A DNA stretch of 64,000 bases from Phoebastria nigripes (lineage: Eukaryota; Chordata; Aves; Procellariiformes; Diomedeidae): the NCBI GenBank assembly GCA_035582835.1, contig JAYKAV010002319.1, forward strand, positions 682,001-746,000. Direction: 5' to 3'. The position numbers and the translations under genes were made by a program. Of this stretch, positions 1 to 12,700 are shown piece after piece. Position 1 is the stretch's first letter. Every line of letters starts with the position of its first letter. The notes beneath the pieces were generated by a model. That model was not told the origin of the DNA, ran no database searches, and saw nothing but the letters and a program-made list of their open reading frames with translations.

Positions 1-651
1 GCATAGCTAGTAATCAGCAAGTTGAAATTAACAGTGTCCCAACATAAAGTATCTCAAATCATAGCATTAAGAACCATTACAAGCAGTTGTACCACAAAGA
101 GTCCAGGCTCTAAGTCAGTTACTTGACTTCAAGTAATTCTTAATGGAGGAAAAAGTAACAGTAGCTTTTGTAGGTGATTGTATTTGTAGGTGATTTCTAG
201 CCCAGATTTTGCATTCTCTACTGGCTGAAGGAAAAGCAATTCAGTGAAATACACTTTTAATACTAAAATCATTCATTACCTATTTTTCAAACATTTCAAA
301 TGTTTAAAGGGGTTGACTGCATTAAAAAAAACTTGTCTGATTAAAGCTTGGCAAATTAGCTTTTAATTATAATCTGCAGAAATTTTCATTATATTAAAAA
401 AGACAACAGGGCTTGAAGTTTTGTCACAAAAACAGGACTAGACAAAGTACCAGCAGGCTTAAAAAATGAAAAACAAACAAACAAAAACCCCACAAAACAA
501 AAAAACCCCAACCAAACCACAAACTTTATTCCCCGCATCTCAAGCCACAATTATCCAATCCTCCAGTTGAAGACTTACATGATATTACCTTAAGAACAGC
601 AAACCAGTTACACTAGTTGTGCCTAATTTTTTTTGAAGTGAGAGCACTCAC
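1..651 (-). other. RAB8B intron 3 (partial)
   Basis: Start of the intron after exon 3, running off the left edge. It is AT-rich. An A/C-rich simple tract lies at about 467-523 (runs of AAAC and AAACCCC type). No other feature is seen. Confidence 0.85.
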
Positions 652-712
652 CATGGCTCCTCTGTAGTAAGCTGTTGTGATTGTGCGGAATCTCTCCTGG
701 CCTGCTGTATCC
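652..712 (-). CDS. RAB8B: RAB8B coding exon 3
   Basis: A 61-bp exon between acceptor TTTTAG and donor GTGAGT. It completes Trp62 and encodes residues 63-82, [20 protein letters not shown]. It carries the switch II region with catalytic Gln67 and the LRRK2-target Thr72. It ends in phase 0; the next exon is outside the window. Confidence 0.95.
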
Positions 713-3700
713 CTAAAATTCAGTGAAAACAAGTATTTGTTGGAGGTGATCTTTACACTCTTCTGTACTCAGAGATGTCTTTTTAAACAGAGTAACAATG
801 TATTGATACTCACTCATTAAGAAAAAATACCATTTAGGAGCTGTTTGCAAAAGTTTCTTCAGCCCTCAACATCTTCCTCGCTCCCAAGCTATCCTACTTA
901 CATCAGTGGTTATAGCAGCACTATAAATATGGCACAAAAGCACTTAAGTTTTCATGCAAGTAGTAAAACTCAGCACTACACAGCCTTCCCTAGAATAATT
1001 AAAAAAGGCACCTCTGATGTATCCGAGTCCTGCATTAAACAAAAATTAAAACATGCACCAGTAAAATATTTTAGGATAGTGCATTTTCACATACAGTTAG
1101 CTATTAGAATCAGCCACTATACCTTAGTGTGCTGATATTTTACCCTAGATGACTGCAAAGCAGTATCTGTCTGTGAGTGAACAAGAGGACCAAAGTGTTT
1201 GGCTCCTAGTCACACCTAGGGGGAGCTGAACCCCAAAGACCTGACAAAAACCAGCTTTTTGACTTACATTACAGACAGAAAATTTGTACCAACCACTTCT
1301 CGCACTTCACTTCCTTAGTCACAAGAATTCTGGCTCGCATGCAAGTATCACAACTATCTTTTCTAGAACTTGAGAAATCAGCAAGAGCCCTACATTCACT
1401 AGTAGCATTTAAAGAGTTTGGAATGTGTAATAATGCTACTCCAAAAATACTCATCTGTTGCTATCAGGAGGCTCAGTCTCTACTAACCCACCATGCAAGG
1501 AATGGGAGCATTATCACTCAACTGTGCCTCTGTGAGTACGAATAGGTATCAAAGTATCACAGGAGATTACATTTTATTAGGTTACATATTTTAGTATGCG
1601 TGCAGCTATGAAGTTAATACTTCTCTTCCACTCGGAATAGCTAAAAGCGCATTTAAGAGGACAGATTTTGATAAAATGGGAAGTTGCTGTAATGTTCGCA
1701 TGTGAACAGGCTATTTCCTGTGCTACTGAAGCAGAACCACTCCAAGAGCAAGCTAGAAGAAAGCATAAACCTTATGGACAGTCAATGAATAAAAGGTATA
1801 AAACTTCTGGTACACCCAGGCTTAAAAGCTATGAAGTATTCCTGCTCAAAGATTAATTCAATACTCACTGAAAACTTAAATTACTTTGGAATACTTACCA
1901 TATTTGTAGCTTGATTTTCTTTCCATCTAATTCTATTGTTCTGATCTTAAAGTCGATTCCTGCCAGAGAAAGAGATACTCTTAAGTGTTGCAATAAATGA
2001 AAAGGAAGTGTTCAGTTTCCTTTTGACAATTTGGTAAGAGCAAACTTAGGCAAAATAATTATTCTGAAGTTGTCATTTCTTCCAAACACTAGGAAGTGCC
2101 GAGGATGCACAAAGGTTTTCAGCTGTATCCAACATGTCAAAGATAAATTATTCTGCACAATGAAAATAGACCAAACTCAGACTCACTACTAGAGTTAGTC
2201 AAGATTATAAGAGAAAGATTTAACCTCAAAATTCTTCCATTTTACACCGATAAGGTCACTAGTTTGAATGTGTATTTTTCTCAACTTTTGACTAGCCCCT
2301 GCAGTTCAAGTTAATTCCCTAGAACCTCTGCTGGCTCTGAGGAAAAAATACATACTATGACCCCTTAGTTCCTTTTCAAAACTGGCATCTATCTACTTTT
2401 GAAAACTGATGTTTAATGCAATCTAATCAGACATCACAGTAAATGGTAAAGCATCACAGGAGATAAAAGCTAAACAGATAGTTACTGAAGGTAGCAGTCA
2501 CACATGGGACTTTTTCAAGAACACCAGTTTAGGAGTAACTTAGATTTTCTAGGAAGCTCCAAAAGGTATCAAGAAAACACTTCTCTCCGTTCCCCCCCTT
2601 ACACTTCCACATGGTACCCATCAGTTCTGAGATTGATTTTCAAGACAGATTTTAAGCCATGGGTGAAAAAAAAAAAAGAATTAATTCAGAAGGGCTTAAT
2701 AATGTCTTTTAAGGTTTAGAGGGATCAAATGGATCTATGAATCAAAGCCATGATTTCCAAACAGACTAGCCTTTACCCTGGACTATTTTAACTTTCATAC
2801 CTCTAAACCTATACTATAACATAGCTCAAATTGAGACTGCTCAAATCCCACTACGTGACTGCCAGATCTTTGAATCCCAGGACAGCCACCTCCATGTACC
2901 CCCCAATTAATCTGTTTTGAAACTAATGGCCCATTTTTTCTTCACTTCAATAGTTACTTGATATTTAGTCATAGTTTGTAAAAGATTGGGGGGGGCGGGG
3001 TAGGTTATTTTATTTATTTAATGTCTTCTTTCCTCAGATGTAATTTAAGTGACAATTATCAAGAGTATCTTAATTGGGAAAATGCTGTTTCTAGCTTTAA
3101 GAAATCATCCATCACTTAAACAGGAAGCTACAGGATTTTTTAATATACTACAGTGGCATGTGAATATGAAATATGGACATTCATTAACTATTTGACTTTC
3201 ATTCTTCTCGCATGTGATATTAGTATTTTAATATACTGAAAATACCAAATTTCAGCCACTTAAGCTTGATGTGCTATGGATATGTAGTTTAGCCCATTAG
3301 TTAGAATACAATTTACGAGCAGAAATATCACATCAGCACTTTTAACAGCACATGAAATTAATTGCATTAATTTAAAATGGTATGACTACTGCTACAATTG
3401 CAATTTCCCAAGATTCACTTTTTTTTTTGCCTGATTTACAGGCAAAAAGATACTTTCTTTAATTCACATTCTTCTAAAAATGACAGAAGAATGATGTGTA
3501 CTTCAAAAAATCCCTATTATATGTAACAGAATTTTGGCAAGTGTTTCCATTTTACATTTGATAGGATTTTGTGTCTCCCTTGTTGTAAAGATTTTTCTCC
3601 TAACTAGATGCAACACCTGCTGAAATCACAGGTAATTGTTTTCAGGTCTGAAAACAAATGACCTTTGCTCTGAATAGATTTTCTTTTGGCCTCAAGCATT

Positions 3701-6700
3701 ATAAAGCACAAATACAGATTTTTCTGGAAAGGGTATTGTATCATGGACAACAGCAAAATAAATCAGTTTTAAAAGCCCCTTTGTATCTAGGCCTGAAGTC
3801 TTAGAATTAAGTATAACAACTATCGGGAAAACTAGGTTCAGAGACTACTGTGGTTTAAAGATAGTTCTGTATGTACTGTCAACTCCTGAAGCTAAGACAT
3901 ATCAGCATAAACAGTGAAAGACTCCTGTAGGGATGGTTTTCTGAGAAAGCAAGCTTACACTGCAGTTAGATATTTATGTGCACCAATCCATGCCTTGCAC
4001 AGACTGGTTTCTTGTGGTTAGTAATTTCCCTTGCAGCACCAAAATGATTTATACAACCATTCCTTTGATCACTTCTAAAACTCAGGATCTGCACAAAAAT
4101 ATCTTCTTGGAATTTAAGATTTCTAGTAGGAACTTCACCAAAATTCCCAAATAAAGGTGAATTTCAAAGCTAAAAGAAGAATATAAAGGGGAAGGCCATA
4201 AATACCTCTGTTATGATAGTAAGAAGTTTAACAAATGCAACTGCAACTTTTTAGAGGCTAAAATGAACTAGAAACTGGTGTTTCTTTTGTTCTTTCACTT
4301 CAGTAACAGGAAGTGGTGAGCTGGAAACATTCGTAGAGCAAGCCTGGTGACATGTGCTACCACTTCCTGCCAAGTACACTTACACNGCTAAGTACGAGCA
4401 ACGTTTTGGTTACAGTTAAATTTAAATTACGCCATGTAAAACACTTCAATGACTATGGCATTTCAAAAGTAATTATTGACAGAAAGTTTCCTTTATCAAT
4501 GAATTCTGATTTTGCACAGTCACACGCTGGGATACAAAGTTTGAAAAGATACTCCAGTCTAATAGTCATTTGAGAATCAGAAAGTTTGATTGCAAAGGAC
4601 CACACAGTTTTAAAATGCAATGTGCAATGCTGTTCTCTCCAGTAGGGAGAAAAAGCCCAGAAACATTTGGATGTCCATCTGAAGTTAAGTTTTAGAAGCT
4701 TTTAGAAAACATAGACCCAGATTAATTCTTAGAATGCAAAGGCTAACAGCATAATTATTTTTAACTGCTAAAGCGGAGTTGCCACGCAAAAGTCTGAAAC
4801 ACTGGCATCCACCTAGCAAGTCAGTACATATTAGATATGGATACAAGAGCATCTGTTGCAGGAATCACAAACTTGCAGTCTGCAAGGATGAAGTCCAAGT
4901 TGAGACCCGAACTGTGCATTTAGGACTGTATACAGTTAGGACTGTAATTGCATGCATTTCCCTTGCAACATGGGGTAAAAGTAGCTGAGGGCTTATTGTT
5001 CTTCAAAATCCTTTTCAGATCCTTGCTAACTATAGGCCAGGGATGCATCCTCTCTCCTCACTTTACTGAGGGTATTCTCTCCCATAGCTTCCAAAAAACT
5101 CTGTCCAAAAATACACTGAGCAGAGAAATCTGCACACTAAGAAAAAGTCAGTGTCATTAGTGCCACACAAAGACTTTACACAAAAAACCATGAGAGCTGC
5201 ATGTTGCCATATTTACCTTGTATCTCTATGCAAAGCTAATAAAATTCACCAGCTAGGCTATACCATTGTCCACACCATGTAGCCAAATATCAGAGGTCAG
5301 GGAGACTGGCCTCACCTAGGCCTCTTTTGGTTTAAGCCAAGAAGTCATGTTCATCTCATACACTGAAAGCTCTTCTGCCACTACTACTTCTTCCACCACT
5401 CCACTCCATAGTTACACATTCCTTCTTATTCCAGCCAACCTAGGCAGATTTGACCCATAATAAAGCTGTTATGCAATCATTTTAAAGAGACATTGGGAAA
5501 CATTCCAAAGAGCTGCATTACAATACTAAATATACAGGACTGCCCAGCAGTACATATTGAGAGGTTCCTTTTCTAGCTTCATTACCAATGGTTTTCTACT
5601 ATGAACCTTAACAAAACTAGTCTGACGCAATTCTTACAGGAATGTAAGGACAAACTGAGCAGAAATGCTGAAACAGTTCATTTTGCTACTTTAGTTTTTA
5701 GAACAGTAGCTTACTCTCAAGGCATCACTGTTACTCTTTTGTTCTCCCCTCATCCGTGATTTTAACCCAGTAGTCATCAGAGCTAGTATCTCAGGTTTTT
5801 CAGTGCTACAGAATCAGCTTCAGCTAGGTCTCCACTACAACTTTTCCCTACACAGTACCACTGTTTGGACTTACAGACTGTCTTGTTTCTTCTTTTTAAA
5901 CAAAATTTCTGTTGGAGAAAATGCTACAGCAGAAAGAAACCAAAGAAACCAAACCAAAGTATTCTGGCTGGAGCAAGCAAACTGTTACAACAGTACCAGC
6001 AAATACTTCCTGAAGCTAAAGGTTTCTCTGGTCTTCAGTCTGCTTAGCAAGAAGGNACTGGAAGGGCTGTGTTCTTCAATAATACAAGTAGTGAAAGACA
6101 GACAGAAAAGAAACACATACAAATTAATGTTTTTTTAAAAAAAAAAAAAATCATCACTTAGCAGCCACTGGCAAGCAAATATTAGAATTCTTAATATTTA
6201 CATGTATTACACAGTTAACCAGTATTTTAAGTTAATTTTTCATGTGGCTCAACATTAGTTTGCAGCAGCTGGACCTTACATGTGAGAAAGTTGTATGTTC
6301 AGATGACAATTCCTGTTGATTTTAACTCGTAGAATCATAGAATAGTTTGGGTTGGAAGGGACCTTTAAAGGTCATCTAGTCCAAACCCCCTGCCATGGGC
6401 AGGGACATCTCCAACTAGGTCAGGCTGCTCAGAGCCCCGTCCAACCTGACCTTGAATGCTTCCAGGGATGGGACACCACCACCTCTCTGGGCAACCTGTG
6501 CCGGTGTTTCACCACCCTCGTTGTAAAAAATTTCTTCCTTATATCTAGTCTAAATCTACCCTCTTCTAGTTTAAAACCATTCCCCCTTGTCCTGTCGCAA
6601 CAGGCCCTGCTAAACAGTTTGCCAACATCTTTCTTATAAGCCCCCTTTAAGTACTGAAAGGCTGCAATAAGGTCTCCCCAGAGCCTTCTCTTCTCCAGGC

Positions 6701-9700
6701 TGAACAACCCCAACTCTCTCAGCCTTTTCTCATAGGAGAGGCGTTCCATCCCTCTGATCATTTTCATGGTGCTCCTCTGGACCTGCTCCAACAGGTCCAT
6801 GTCTGTCTTGTGCTGAGGGCTCCAGAGCTGGATGCAGTACTGCAGGTGGGGTCTCACCAGAGCAGAGTAGAGGGGCAGAAGCACCTCCATTGACCTGCTG
6901 GCCACGCTTCTTCAGATGCAGCCCAGGAGACGGTTGGCCTTCTGGGCCGCGAGCACACATTGTCGGCTCACGTCCAGCTTTTCATCCACCAGTACCCCCA
7001 AGTCCTTCTCGGCACGGCTGCTCTCAAGCCCTTCATCGCCCAGCCTGTATTCATAGTGGGGGTTGCCCCGACCCAGGTGCAGGACCTTGCACTTGGCCCT
7101 GTTGAACCTCATGAGGTTCACACGGGCCCACTTCTCAAGCTTGTCCAGGTCCCTCTGGATGGCATGCCGTCCCTCAGGCGTGTCAACCGCACCACTCAGC
7201 TTGGTGTCGTCTGCAAACTTGCTGAGGGTGCACTTGATCCCACTGTTCATGTCATCGATGAAGATATTGAACAGTACTGGTCCCAGCATGGACCCCTGCG
7301 GGACACCACTCGTTACCGATCTCCATCTGGACACTGAGCCGTTGACCACCACCCTCTGGAGGCGACCATCCAACCAATTCCTCATCCACTGGACAGTCCA
7401 TCCATGAAATCCATACCTCTCCAGTTTAGAGAGAAGGATGTTGTGGGGGACCATGTCAAAGGCCTTACAGAGGTCCAGATAGACGACACCTGTAGCCCTT
7501 TCCATGTCCACTGATGTAGTCACTCCATCGCAGAAGGCCACTAGGTTGGTCAGGCAGGACTTGCCCTTGGTGAAGCCATGCTGGCTGTCTCGAATCACCT
7601 CCTTAAATCAACTCAAGTTGATTTAATAGGTTTCCCATTTCACTAAAGTTCATAGAGTCTGTATATTTAATAACATTTTTCTGGTGCAGCTGTAGCAAGA
7701 AATCAGCCAGGAAATCAACCCCTTTCAGGATGCAAATAAATGTCAATCTCTGTTAGTGTACACTAGCCTGTATATCTACCATTGTAGAGTGTTTCTCCAT
7801 CTCTGGCAAAGCAATATTTTATTAAAAACAAAACAACAAAAAAAAAACCAACCTAGTACTCAAGGTACTAGCATTTTAAATGGTTTAATTGTTTTTTGTT
7901 TGTGGTTTGTTTGTTTGTTTTTTTTTTAATATACAAGCCAAGGGAATTTAAAAAGTGATTAAACACTAAAAATTGGCAAAGAAGCTGTGATAAAATTAAT
8001 ACCTGATTTGCTTGCTAGAAAGAGTCTCATTTTAGACCCACCTATCAAAGAACGTAAAAGATGCACCACAGTATCAGATCTTGTTTATCAAACTAAAAAT
8101 TAAGAGATCTGTTTTGCATGACCTGCACATAATAAAAACCCCACCCTCTGAAAGAAGTTATCGTCCTACTTATATAAATCTTACCTTACTCTTTTGAGTA
8201 AGAATGGAAGAATTGAAATTAAATGGAAATAAAAGATTTTTCCAATGGGACTCCCTGATAAACAGAAACTTTGTGGAACTTATCACCATTGGACATAGAT
8301 CACAATAAAAAGGAATTCATTACAATACGGGGAAAGAAGTCAAGGCACAAAGTCGCATTACCCTTTTGAGCAATACAGCATCAGAACAACTGGAATTTAT
8401 GCATCAACTTTCAAGCTGGGCTTCCTCCAACTTCACAGCATTGGTCCTTCCTATCCTACTGTGTTTATATGTGGGGTTGTGGGGGTTTTGATTTTTTTCA
8501 ATGGGCAGAGCTGGAGAGGGAGAGAATTTTGCAACTTCTTTACTGCAAGACACAACACGCAAGAGTCTTCAAGATACACAAAAGGAAAGGAAAACATTTT
8601 CCTGCAGTCACTCTGAGTTAAGGCTGAATTAAAAGCAACTTAGAAATAAGCAACCAGATTTGTAACCTACCTTCAAAAAAAGGAAGTGAGATGAGGCACA
8701 TGACTGAAAATCAATATGCGTCACCTTCAGTTTGTTGAATTCTGGGAGAGAATTACTTGGAAAATACTTCTCCCTATAGGCTTTGCTTGTTGTGAACAGT
8801 AAGCAACTAAGTTGCATAGATGAACATCAGAACTAGTAAGCAGTAGCACTTCTACAGCATAGCTGTAACAGCTGGTATTTTTCTGCTGATTCTCCAAAGG
8901 ATGGGTTTGAATTTGAGAGAGCCGTCACAAGCCTGTAATCTCCAAGATACTACAGCAGTACGTGTTTCAGAATCAACTGCTGCCAGTGCATTTGCTTTTC
9001 ATTATACTTTGAAGAGTTGTAAGCAATCAGTACTGAAGGACACTGAAGCACTCATTTACATACCTTGCTCACCACAAGATGACAGACATGCAGATATCAG
9101 CACTGATGACACACACTAGCTTTGTGTGGACACACGTGAACAGAGCTGAAGAGTTTCAACATCTTCCATGCAGATTCCAAGCATGGACAGACCTATAGGA
9201 CAACACTGTTCCAGAAACTTGTTCTTTTCCATATGCAGCCAACAGCTGAGGGATATCAATTTGTTCCCATAGATTTTCCCCATCAGCTTACTGTTGTGGT
9301 TTAACCCCAGCCAGCAACCAAGCACCGCACAGCCGCTCGCTCACTGCCCCCCCGGTGGGATGGGGGAGAGAATCGGAAGAGTAAAAGTGAGAAAACTCGT
9401 GGGTTGAGGTAAAGACAGTTTAACAGGTAAAGCAAAAGCCACACACGCAAGCAAAGCAAAACAAGGAATTCATTCACTGCTTCCCATCGGCAGGCAGGTG
9501 TTCAGCCATCTCCAGGAAAGCAGGGCTCCATCACGCGTAACAGTTACTTGGGAAGACAAATGCCGTCACTCCAACCGTCCCCCCTTCCTTCTTCTTCCCC
9601 CAGCTTTATATACTGAGCATGATGTCATATGGTATGGAATACCCCATTGGCCAGTTGGGCTAGCTGTCCTGGNTATGCTCCCCCCCAGCTTCTTGTGCAC

Positions 9701-12700
9701 CTGGCAGAGCATGGGACGCTGAAAAGTCCTTGACTAGTAGACTACTTCACACACTGATGTTTTAGTTGTTGTTATCAACATTATTCTCATACTAAATCCA
9801 AAACATAGCACTATACCAACTGCTAGGAAGAAAATTAACTCTATCCCAACTGAAACCAGGACACTTACCCAGGGATTACTATTTTTTTTGTTCTCAGTAG
9901 TAGGTATTGCAGGGTTTGGATTAAATATACAACTAGGTTTTTTTAATGGTGTTTTTAAGGGACTATTTTCTTGTGCTACATCAGTATACTGTCTCAATCT
10001 ATAAAGATAGATAAATGAAGCCTCAGTAATTCACTTTTTTATTACATCTTTCTTGAAGGATTTCAGTAAACATAAGAAATGACCAAGTAGGAAACAAGAT
10101 CAGTGTAAAAGGCAGGGTGGGGAACACTTGCAACACACCAGTGTATCATACAGCCTCACGCAAAAGAACAAAGTCTAATCATTTTGAACTTGAACGTTTG
10201 GCTTTAGTCCCTAGTAACATCTGCAAGGCATTTTCAGATGATCTCAGCAATGTCTTGTATCACTATGTAAATTAAAGGCGCAGTAGTCTTTTATTGCGAC
10301 CATTCAAAAATACAGCAGCATGAAGCAACACACCAGGGTGAAGGCCAACATTTTTTAAAAGTTGTAAGATAAATTTATTTTAGAATTATACACAAGTGCA
10401 ACCAGTTTTATTCAACCTTTCACAACTTAAACGGACAAAGCTGTATTCTATTCCTTCTGGACAGCCCATAAGAATCCACAAAACGCTACTAAACTCAGAG
10501 TGGGCTGAATAGGCTCCTTCAGGTTAACTGGCCTTTCTTCATCTTACTATTCACCCATACAAAGAATCTAATACAGTGTCCTACACAATGATACACAGAG
10601 CAGTGTCTTGCACCTTGAAAGATATTAATACAGTAAGGTTCTTAAAGTTTAAACACACTATACTGGCAAAATAAATATATACAAATGGCTAAAGTAGGTA
10701 AGGCAATAAGGAATGTGGGTGCCATGTGTATATATAACATAAGGCAGTTTCCTGCTCTAAGACCTTGAAACTTACTACCAAGATCAGATCAATGTTCATA
10801 ATGCTAAGCAAACTGCCACTTCCTTCAGCATGTGTCTCCTCAGCTACGGTACGGCTACCACTCTAAGCTTCCTTTCTTAAGATAAGCTACTTTCTATTTA
10901 AAAAAGAACAAGGGATTCAGAATACAACTTGTAATCATCAGAATTAGACCAACCTACACTTTGAAACATTCAGGTTTTTGNTAGCTCAATAATCTATAGT
11001 GTAATCTGATTATCATACTAAGATTTGAATCCAGTGCTCTTCAGCCACTTGTTCATAACAGTGCTCCTATGAGTTCTGCCACCACAACCGTGCATTGCAG
11101 TGCTTCAGTGTGAACACTAGAAGTTCCTGCAAAGTGAAATTCTCTTTTCAGCATTTTGAATTCAGAATTTACAGATTGCTTTGACAGCCTTTGAATTTTG
11201 AATTGCATGATTTTAAACACCAAAAACACTCGATCCAAATTTAAAGACTATAAAACAACACAACAGTAGAAACTTATTACTGCTTGACATGAGTAAAATT
11301 ACCAACTGTCACAACAGCCCAACTTTAAAAGGGCTGGGTCCCTGCAGAATGTCTTTTAGAGTTTACAACCTAGGTACTACAGCTCTATGAAAGTGCACAG
11401 AAATTAACCTATGTCTACCTCTCGTTTTATTTTGAATGTAAAATAAGCTACACTTGGTGGTAACTCAGTGTCATCTAAAATAATTTTGAAATAGATTAAA
11501 ATTGCACTACTGATACAGACAGCAAAGTTTGTTTATTTTCAGGATTATTTATAGACTGACTGTCTCTAAGAGGAATGCACTAAGCTGCTTTGAGAGCATA
11601 TTCCTTTCAAACCAATGTGCAACTGGAGAGCTGCAAATGTTAAAATCGGCCAACAGACTTCAGTTGAAGCTACAGTTTCACAGCCAGCTGAAACTAGGGT
11701 AGGTGCTGCCACTGAAGAGTCATGACCAAATCCTTTTCTCTTTTGATCAGGTTAGTTTTCATCTGGTGAGTTCCATAATTCAGGTTACCATCATCTGTAA
11801 TGACAACTGATCGTGTAACTTAGAGAACAGTCTACAGTCACAGCTCTCCTCCTCCTTTGAGTAGCAGACCACAGACTCCGTTGAACCAATCATTAAATTA
11901 AAGCCCTAGTTAATACAGACCAAAAGGTGGCCCACAAGTAGCTTGCAAGCAGCTCCAGTGTGGATCCTACACCAGGATATCACCTGACCAGCTGCAGCTC
12001 CACGCTAGTACAAGAATTGCTCTGTATTTCACACCCCAACTATGGCTACATATGGAATAGAAACAGCTGCAGCGATCTCCCAAGGATCCAGCCCCATACT
12101 CACTTAACCTGTAATGCAGCAATGGGAGATCTGTGCATCTGTCATCTACTTTGAAGCTCTTCTTTCCCTCAGGTCTTTGGGATGTACAGCATATGGCTTT
12201 CTACCGCACAAGAAAAAAAAAAAAAAAAAAAAACTTTGCCACACATTTTAATGGGTAAGACACCAGATTTTCCCAATTAGAAGGTGGCTTAGGAATACAA
12301 ATATTTGATTATTCTTTCAGAAGCCCAGTGCTTAATATGAGATGACGTGATTAGTGCTTATCAAAAGCATCATTTAATAGGTAAGACCAAAAAAATCTTG
12401 AAAGTGGAACCCCCCAGAACAGGAAAAGATGATCCTGAATCTCCTGCCTGTAAATCAGATATGTTTGTAGATGTAGAGAACATAGAAAATGCTGTCTTTA
12501 ACCAAGATAACTCTAACCAAATATTGCTGTCGGGGGGGGGGGGGGGGGGGGGCTTGCTTCATCCAAAAGTTAGCATCTTAAGCATCCAAAAGGTCAAAAA
12601 AATGCCTATGTAACCAACGTCAACCAATGTAAAAAAATCCTATGTAACCAATACTACCTTGCCACCATGATTTAAAGTTCATTGTTCACTATTCATTTAC

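Noticed and set aside
6352..7407. Plus-strand open frames of up to 125 codons at 6352-7407
   Set aside because: They are antisense shadows of the CR1 reverse transcriptase.
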